From assembly GCA_036012865.1 (NCBI GenBank), contig DASCQC010000016.1, positions 62,001 through 126,000 on the forward strand: a stretch of 64,000 nt of DNA, in the 5' to 3' direction. Each line of letters begins with the position of its first letter. Positions within the stretch are counted from its first letter, which is position 1. The notes below the pieces were generated by a model, which was not told the origin of the DNA, did not search any database, and saw only the letters and a list, made by a program, of their open reading frames with translations. A program made the translations under genes and the position numbers. The DNA comes from DASCQC01 sp036012865 (GTDB lineage: Bacteria > Pseudomonadota > Gammaproteobacteria > Comchoanobacterales > Comchoanobacteraceae). Below, one piece after another: positions 58,039 through 64,000 of the stretch.

Positions 58039-58222
58039 ACATTAACATACCATGATAGGGGTTTGTGTGGGTTCAACCTTCTATGTATTATGCTTTTGGG
58101 TATTCTATTTTGGAGATGTTTTCACGTTGGTTCCGTTATGATACCACGGAGTTTTTATATTTTCAGTTGTAGCTAAGATAATCTACCCGTTGATAACCCT
58201 CATCGCTTGTGCTTTTTTTTAA

Positions 58223-59572
58223 CTATATGAGCTCCAATGGATGGACTCCGAAATCAGAACCGGTATTCAAGTCATCATATTTATCGTCTGATATGGGTCT
58301 ATTATTCTTAGCATATTTTATTTCTGTATCAAATCCTAAGAGGTTGATAGCACTTAAAGCCGCGTTACCAAAGCCTGCAATAAATATGCCTTCTAATAAT
58401 GACTTTTCTAATGAGCCGGCTATCGTGGGTGTATATTCCTCAAACCTATCATATTCGCTTTTATAAAACGAGAAAGTAAAAGCAATGACGTTATTATAGT
58501 AGTGAGCAACCCAACTAGGAATAATATTGCCCCTTTCAGCAATATTGCTGATGGATAATACTAAGAAAGTTCCGCTGTACTGTAGAAAACATATGATACT
58601 AGCTGTAAGAAAACTAGTTGCTTTTTGTATGGCTTTGAAAGCACCATTATATCGATGGGCGTATGCAAATAACAGGCTTGAGGCAAAGGATAAAGTAACC
58701 GCTAAGTAGGTGTCTATAGAGTTATCTTCATTGACACAGTTTTTGATTAAAAATAAGCGGAATATAGCTTCTTCCCAATAGGTTTGGAACATCAGTGTTA
58801 GATAGAGTGGCATCGTGACTTGAGGTATTGCTGCAAGGGCCACGTAAATCATGGATAGCACGCCTGAAGCATACAAAAGAGCAAGAATGGGAATAGAATA
58901 AGCGATAAACTGTAAGGCTACTTTATCCAGTTGATTGGGGAGCGGCGTTTTGATGCAGAAAAGGTTGGTCAGGTTGATGTTTCCATTATGAAAATTGTAG
59001 GCCGCAATAGTAGGCAAGATACATGAAAGACCAAGAAGGATGAAAGATGTAATTAAGGGACTTTCGGTGAGAATATAGGTTGCAATTATAAGGAAATTTA
59101 GTGGAAGAAAACTACCCATTAAGACACATAGCACGATTTCTTCGAAAGAGTAATGTTCTTTGTTGGAAATAAGCTGCCAGAACATAAGCACAGATGTGGT
59201 GAGAGCAAACCCTGTAGGTAATGCAAAACTAAGAATGAAAAGCAATACGGTGGTGGTTTTCAACATAGAGTGAGTGATAAAGTTCTTATTGCTCCATAGC
59301 TTGCTCCATAGCTTGAGAAAATATTTGGCCGGATAAATTATGGTTTGTGTTATAGAATCCTTGGGGTCAAAAGCCAACCCCAAAAATACCACAGTATGCA
59401 CTACGATACTAATCAAGGTAGCCAATGGAGGAATAGAAAGTGCTAGTGTCCAAAAAATAGTCAGAAGGAAAGTGTTACAATATATTAATAAAATAATACC
59501 AGAAGAGAGGAGTAATGTTTCCGCTATTCTATCAACATCAACTGATTTTTTATTCAAGATTAATCCAAGCAT
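58223..59572 (-). CDS. CPBP-family intramembrane protease
   Basis: 449 residues, about ten membrane segments. The three catalytic motifs of the CPBP (Rce1/CAAX-protease-like) family are intact: EEAIFR (E267-R272), FAYAH (F302-H306) and HYYNN (H357-N361). The N-terminal ~200 residues are extra membrane segments not needed for the core. A 12-bp exact tandem repeat at 59291-59314 doubles K-L-W-S. Possible roles are protein maturation or a host-facing protease; nothing nearby decides. It lies downstream of the 1,330-residue gene's neighbour region on the same strand. Confidence 0.82.
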   Translation of the reverse strand: MLGLILNKKSVDVDRIAETLLLSSGIILLIYCNTFLLTIFWTLALSIPPLATLISIVVHTVVFLGLAFDPKDSITQTIIYPAKYFLKLWSKLWSNKNFITHSMLKTTTVLLFILSFALPTGFALTTSVLMFWQLISNKEHYSFEEIVLCVLMGSFLPLNFLIIATYILTESPLITSFILLGLSCILPTIAAYNFHNGNINLTNLFCIKTPLPNQLDKVALQFIAYSIPILALLYASGVLSMIYVALAAIPQVTMPLYLTLMFQTYWEEAIFRLFLIKNCVNEDNSIDTYLAVTLSFASSLLFAYAHRYNGAFKAIQKATSFLTASIICFLQYSGTFLVLSISNIAERGNIIPSWVAHYYNNVIAFTFSFYKSEYDRFEEYTPTIAGSLEKSLLEGIFIAGFGNAALSAINLLGFDTEIKYAKNNRPISDDKYDDLNTGSDFGVHPLELI

Positions 59573-59870
59573 GTGTTTATCCTTTTAGTTAACTTATACG
59601 GTTAGTTTAATCACCGCATAATGCTAATGTCAACGCTTAAAAATGATAAAATTTGGGAATTTCTCTATGTTTTTGATAAAGCTTGTTTTGTTTTTATCTG
59701 GAAAAAAGATTGTAAGGATGAGTATTGCTAGCTCATGTGCCTAGGACTATAAGAAACTCTATGGGTATTTTCATCGCTCCTTTTTCTTGTGACAGATTAA
59801 CACAAAATATGAAGATAGTTGGCTAGAAAAAAACCTACTACATATTACATGAAGCCCAATGTCCGCACGT
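59573..59870. other. Gap between the CPBP gene and the large membrane-protein gene
   Basis: 298 bp, AT-rich, between two minus-strand genes. It probably includes the CPBP promoter. No ORF, RNA or clear terminator was identified. Confidence 0.4.
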
Positions 59871-62800
59871 CTAATGTGGCAATGAATAATCCTCTTTGGT
59901 GGGTTTCTTGATATTGTCAGCACAGCACTCAGTGGTTATAATTGCCGTTGTGGATACCGCGAAGGCTGGTAATAGCTTAGCTAAGTAGATAGCTTTTGTA
60001 GGGGTAGGTAGTGCAGCCAGGGCTAAATTACTTAGGCTTGTGTACCAAGGCGTTTTTCCCGTTTTAATAGATTGATATTTATTTTGCATAAATGAAAGTG
60101 GTGTAGGGTGCCAAAAGAAGTTCAACAGCTTGCCATGCCATGTGTTCGCCTGTTGAGACTGATTCCATGACTCAAATAGTAAACCAGCAAGCATGAGCTG
60201 ACTAATGAGGAAAATACTATCAGAGATTGGGTTGAGTATAAGAAAGCACGACATCATCATGGATAATAAGCAGGCTGCTTTGTGAAGTATAGGCATGCTT
60301 AGAATCTCTTTAACTAGGTTGATGTGCTCTTTAACAACAAACCAGATAGGTGTAATGATTAAAGCCTCAACAAAAGCTGGTATTATCCCAGCTTTTTCTT
60401 TGATGGATTGCCAATGAGTTGTCTTTGTTGCAAAGACAACTTTGTTTTCTTTAGGAGCAATGGCTTGGTGAGATAACAGGGCTAGTGTTGGTACAAGTTC
60501 TTGTGCTGTGATACTAATTTTTGTTAATTTATCAACATCTTGATAAAGTTCATTCAAAGCATTACTTATAGCGGTCTTTTTATTTTTTTCTGCTTCCGCC
60601 TCTAATTTTCCAATGTTTAGACAGATTGTAGAGTATTCATCTTGAGTTAGTGGTAATGGCCTTTGTTTATCAGCTAGTCGTCGTAAATTCATTTTCTCAA
60701 TAGCTTTGTGATTAACTACTTTGTTTTTCATCAAATTCAACTCTTGTGAAGGAATAAGAAGCTGTTCAATTTCTTGACTTTCGACAGTGAGGGTTTTGTT
60801 GAATAGTTTCTTGATGATATCCTTTGGGTAGAAGCAAATGAATTCTAAAATATATTTTATGAAATCAGCGCTATGTTTTGTTCCACATAAATAGGCTATT
60901 GAGAGTTGTTCTATTTCCTCGGGTGTTATCTTATTGTTATTAAGCTTAAGTTGTTCTGTTAGCATGTCAACAATGTCATTTTTGTCTCGTATGAGTTCTT
61001 CCTCATTCAAGGTTCTTTCCTCCTTGTTTTGTTCTGTTTTGTTAAGGGCTTTAAGAATATCATCACTTTCAGGCCAGGTTTCTCGAATGACTTCTTTTAG
61101 ATTTTCTATTGGGGTTGCTTCTTGGTAAGAGAATGATAAACCGCTGTATATATTAAGTTGTTGTAAGGCTTGGGTGTTTAGAGTGTTTTGGAGTTCACTT
61201 GCCTTCATAATACCTAGCTCTTGTCCAAGTGCAATATCTTTAAGTGTTTCATAATGTATGTCATTGTCTTCGGATGTTGCTATACTCGAAACTAACATAG
61301 CTATAAGACTCGCTGCTGAGTAGAAAGCGACGCCATCACCTAATGTGCTAGCGCATGATAAAAACTTGTTTTCTTGATCCGAGTTTAGCTGCTGATGATC
61401 TTCGACGATGATTTTATAACTTTTGATTATTGTTTGGATTTTGTCACTTATGTGAATCCCTTCGAGACTAATTTTAACTAACCCTGTGGTTGAGGCATAA
61501 CTCGCTATGAGTGGTATCAGTTCTTTATAAAGGGGTTGTTCCATCAACTTACTCAACCCTCTGTACCCCTGTCTGTACCCCTGCCTTAATATGCTTGAAA
61601 GTAGCTCTCTTACCAAACTGTTTGCAGTGATTTGTTGAAAAAAAGTTCTTCGGTGAAGGAAGAGTGCACTTTCTATTTTTCCTCTGGCGCTTCTACCTTC
61701 TTGGTCTCTTAATATGGTATTTATTCCATTGTGAGCTCTTGGTATACACCAATGTAGTTCTCTTAAAATTGAACGAGTTGCTATATAAAAATCTCTTTCT
61801 CTTTTCTTTTCAGTTATGTTGCTATTATCATATTGTCCAAGGACCCTTCTTAATACGATAGCAACTTTTTGTTTAAAGACCTCTGTGTTTGTTTCACTTG
61901 TTGCTCTGATCTTCTGTTCAATCTCCTGGATGAATAATTCGGCGGCGTTAGGGTCATCTAAGTCAATCAACTCTTTATTTCTGTTTTTAACATCGCTCTT
62001 TAAATGCTTATAGAAGCCGTCTTTATATTCTTGATTATTATCAACCAGTTGTTTAAAACGATCAATGGTTGTCATCAATAGTTCTTTTGGAAAATCAGAA
62101 GTTTCTTGGTATTCAGGGTTTTCATAACCATCATTGATTATTTTTCCAGACATATTTGGGACATCTATTTCTAAGATATCGTGTGGTATTGCAGTTGACA
62201 CATCAAGGTTGGTAGGGAAAGAATTGGTTGATTTTGTAAAGGTTGAAACTCTAGACATTACATACGTATACAGGGTTTTAATAAACAGATAAAAGCCATA
62301 TGTATAGGGGCCTGATAGCCTTTCTTTGGCTTGTTTTAAACGGTTTATAACCACTGATTTGAAGCTTCCAGCTTTTTGTTTGAGGAGTTCTCTTGTGGGT
62401 ACAAGTCCTACGGATACAAGGCCTAAAATAATGGGCGGTAGAAAGCTCAAAGAAACAAGTTGATACACGGGTAATATTGGGTTCATTATGAAATAAGCCC
62501 ACGGTGCTGCCATAGAGGTGAAAAACAACAGGGCCTTAGTTTTATTAGACCAAACAATTTGTAGTGAGTTAGTAAGTGTTTTTTCACCTAATATTAAAAT
62601 CAAGGTTACTTCTTTGATGACCGTCAATAAGTTTGCAATGTTTGATAGAGCGAAATCACATATCGACCAGATAGCTAATTCCAGCTGGACCAAAACGTAA
62701 GTTATCTGATTCAGCACGTTGGCTAAAAAATCCGATTTGTTTGAAATAAATGTCCGGGTTTTACTAAAAGGGTACAAGAGTATATTTCGGCAATTTGCTA

Positions 62801-63863
62801 ATACCTCGATAATGGGGGTTTGTCCATCAATGGCACTGTAAATTTGCTCATTAAGTTGTCCCAGGTCTGCAGGATTTTGAAATAAATCACTGATGTCGCT
62901 ATATCGATCCGAGACTTTTTCGAAAAGATCTAAAATAATCATGAATTCAATGTATAGTCTAATAGGACCTAGAGCGGAATTTAAAAATTTCATTAAATTA
63001 TTTGAATTTTCGAATAATATTTTTATTTTTCCGACGGTTTTTGTTAAAAATGTTTTGAGGACTTGAAGGGAATTAATCAAGTTTACCGCCAATTCAATTT
63101 TATTTGAAGCATAGGTTACATAGAGTAATTGTGATGCAGTCCATAGGTTAAAAAAGATGTTCTCTTTATAATTATTTGATATCAATCGACAATGATTTAG
63201 CAGTGTTACTATGTTTGCAAAGAGTAGACACCACAAAGGCAGTGTCATGGGGTTGAAAAGACTATAAAGAGCTGTTATCACCACGAGAGGTATAAAAGCA
63301 AACATAAATAAGTTTTCTTTAATATAAGTCGATGCTTGTTGGATTTTTTCAGGAACCTTGCTATGAATTTTACTTTTAAAATAGACATCAGCTCGATTGA
63401 TATATTGCATTGTTTGTGGAAACTTAAATAGGCTAGTGATGGGAAAGAAGATAATACTTGTAGAGAGTACGTCAATAATATTGAGGGATTGGTCTTTTGA
63501 AGATAGCTGCAGGAGTGCCGGGAAAAACGTTAATGCTATTGCGGCTAACCAGCTAATTTGAAATGAGAAAATAATAGGTATGGTTAGGCGGGCATGATAG
63601 AGCATAAATATCCGAAATGAATACATCAAGGATTCATGTTGATCTGTTCCGCCTTGTGTAAAATCTGCACCTAAAGAATTTGCGTTTTGCATGACGAATG
63701 GAAGTACTAGGGCATTTATCGAGTCTGAAATGAGTCTAAGCATTTGAATCTCTTTTTTAGTTATATCAAGGGGATTATTAAACATTTTGATGTAAGATGT
63801 CAACAGGTCTTTAACAAAAAAACCATAGGTGACAGTAATAGGAGGGATAGGTTTTTTATACAT
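59871..63863 (-). CDS. 1,330-residue membrane protein of unknown family with GYENPEY motif
   Basis: Residues ~90-560 hold eight or more hydrophobic segments; ~590-1140 are soluble and helical (charged, KEK/EEE runs); ~1150-1330 have two or three more membrane segments. No family was recognised. At 579-585, just after the first membrane block, lies GYENPEY, a phi-x-N-P-x-Y motif almost the same as the amyloid precursor protein GYENPTY. A basic helical region (KKRERDFYIATRSILRELHW, ~660) follows. A 12-bp tandem repeat (61561-61583) doubles GYRQ. No export signal. A secreted or membrane effector is possible; the frame is uninterrupted. Confidence 0.8.
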   Translation of the reverse strand: MYKKPIPPITVTYGFFVKDLLTSYIKMFNNPLDITKKEIQMLRLISDSINALVLPFVMQNANSLGADFTQGGTDQHESLMYSFRIFMLYHARLTIPIIFSFQISWLAAIALTFFPALLQLSSKDQSLNIIDVLSTSIIFFPITSLFKFPQTMQYINRADVYFKSKIHSKVPEKIQQASTYIKENLFMFAFIPLVVITALYSLFNPMTLPLWCLLFANIVTLLNHCRLISNNYKENIFFNLWTASQLLYVTYASNKIELAVNLINSLQVLKTFLTKTVGKIKILFENSNNLMKFLNSALGPIRLYIEFMIILDLFEKVSDRYSDISDLFQNPADLGQLNEQIYSAIDGQTPIIEVLANCRNILLYPFSKTRTFISNKSDFLANVLNQITYVLVQLELAIWSICDFALSNIANLLTVIKEVTLILILGEKTLTNSLQIVWSNKTKALLFFTSMAAPWAYFIMNPILPVYQLVSLSFLPPIILGLVSVGLVPTRELLKQKAGSFKSVVINRLKQAKERLSGPYTYGFYLFIKTLYTYVMSRVSTFTKSTNSFPTNLDVSTAIPHDILEIDVPNMSGKIINDGYENPEYQETSDFPKELLMTTIDRFKQLVDNNQEYKDGFYKHLKSDVKNRNKELIDLDDPNAAELFIQEIEQKIRATSETNTEVFKQKVAIVLRRVLGQYDNSNITEKKRERDFYIATRSILRELHWCIPRAHNGINTILRDQEGRSARGKIESALFLHRRTFFQQITANSLVRELLSSILRQGYRQGYRGLSKLMEQPLYKELIPLIASYASTTGLVKISLEGIHISDKIQTIIKSYKIIVEDHQQLNSDQENKFLSCASTLGDGVAFYSAASLIAMLVSSIATSEDNDIHYETLKDIALGQELGIMKASELQNTLNTQALQQLNIYSGLSFSYQEATPIENLKEVIRETWPESDDILKALNKTEQNKEERTLNEEELIRDKNDIVDMLTEQLKLNNNKITPEEIEQLSIAYLCGTKHSADFIKYILEFICFYPKDIIKKLFNKTLTVESQEIEQLLIPSQELNLMKNKVVNHKAIEKMNLRRLADKQRPLPLTQDEYSTICLNIGKLEAEAEKNKKTAISNALNELYQDVDKLTKISITAQELVPTLALLSHQAIAPKENKVVFATKTTHWQSIKEKAGIIPAFVEALIITPIWFVVKEHINLVKEILSMPILHKAACLLSMMMSCFLILNPISDSIFLISQLMLAGLLFESWNQSQQANTWHGKLLNFFWHPTPLSFMQNKYQSIKTGKTPWYTSLSNLALAALPTPTKAIYLAKLLPAFAVSTTAIITTECCADNIKKPTKEDYSLPH

Positions 63864-63892
63864 TCTGTTTGGCTAGGCTTTTATGTGGCTGT

Positions 63893-64000
63893 TTAATAGG
63901 TTTTTTTCGTTATTAGTTGTTCTATGGTGTCATAATTGCCATCCTCTAGTTTTTTCCCTTCAATGGTTTTTGTGCTTCTATTAAAAGTAATGTTGGTGTG
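63893..64000 (-). CDS. C-terminal end of a further gene, cut by the right edge
   Basis: A minus-strand frame is open from the right edge to TAA 63893-63895 (35 codons, ending DTIEQLITKKTY). Codon choice is similar to the neighbours, and it ends 29 bases before the large membrane-protein gene in the same direction. It is short, so a chance frame is possible. Confidence 0.4.
   Translation of the reverse strand, partial: HTNITFNRSTKTIEGKKLEDGNYDTIEQLITKKTY

Noticed and set aside
61561..61583. Possible repeat array
   Set aside because: Only two 12-base units inside a coding frame; no spacers, so not CRISPR.
1..64000. tRNA, rRNA, IS elements, CRISPR arrays
   Set aside because: I scanned for T-loop signatures, transposase motifs and regular spaced repeats and found none that I could defend; a dedicated search would settle it.

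Overview
The window looks like chromosomal DNA from a low-GC gammaproteobacterium that lives with or inside eukaryotic cells. RNase T, Hda, IHF-beta, lone RsxB next to endonuclease III, HemD-HemX-HemY and the LepA-LepB-Rnc-Era-RecO block all fit Gammaproteobacteria. Ankyrin-type proteins and very large proteins without a recognised family, some ending in nuclear-localisation-like basic tails, suggest a host-associated lineage such as the Legionellales (Legionella/Coxiella/Berkiella-like). That placement is an inference; no rRNA or tRNA gene was seen to confirm it. The + strand looks rich in T and G, and minus-strand proteins look rich in K, N, Q, H, T and P, as if the + strand were the leading strand.

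Layout. 1-3158: an edge-truncated giant ankyrin-like protein (minus strand). 3.8-6.7 kb: metG-rsxB-nth, tightly coupled. 6.8-9.3 kb: a frameshifted branched-chain amino-acid-type binding protein with a fresh 60-bp tandem duplication, then a small membrane protein and a lipid A-type acyltransferase. 9.4-13.8 kb: NIF3-like protein, trkH, polA. 13.8-16.4 kb: deoxynucleoside kinase and a second ankyrin protein with an SV40-like basic C terminus. 16.7-26.1 kb: a long + strand central-carbon and phosphate block (tkt, gap, pgk, pyk, small membrane protein, DUF47, pit, apaH, rpiA). 26.8-29.7 kb: a 963-residue orphan with an SP/TP-rich basic tail. 29.8-34.4 kb: rnt, hda, DUF2066, ihfB, DUF1963, dcd. 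34.5-41.7 kb: mrp, a hydrolase-like protein lacking key catalytic residues, hemDXY, fadD, recO. 41.7-49.7 kb: a lipid-linked-sugar flippase inserted in era-recO, then era, rnc, lepB, lepA, trkA and DUF1295.

49.8-58.0 kb is the most accessory-looking part: two SAM methyltransferases behind a duplicated promoter/5' segment, a GT2 glycosyltransferase and a GtrA-like protein, and three paralogous polytopic proteins sharing a FPDS motif after the first membrane segment. Together they resemble an expanded GtrA/GtrB/GtrC-type surface-glycan modification system with three alternative final transferases. 58.2-64.0 kb holds a CPBP-family membrane protease and a 1,330-residue membrane protein whose central part carries GYENPEY, very close to the GYENPTY sorting motif of the animal amyloid precursor protein, followed by the tail of a further gene at the right edge.
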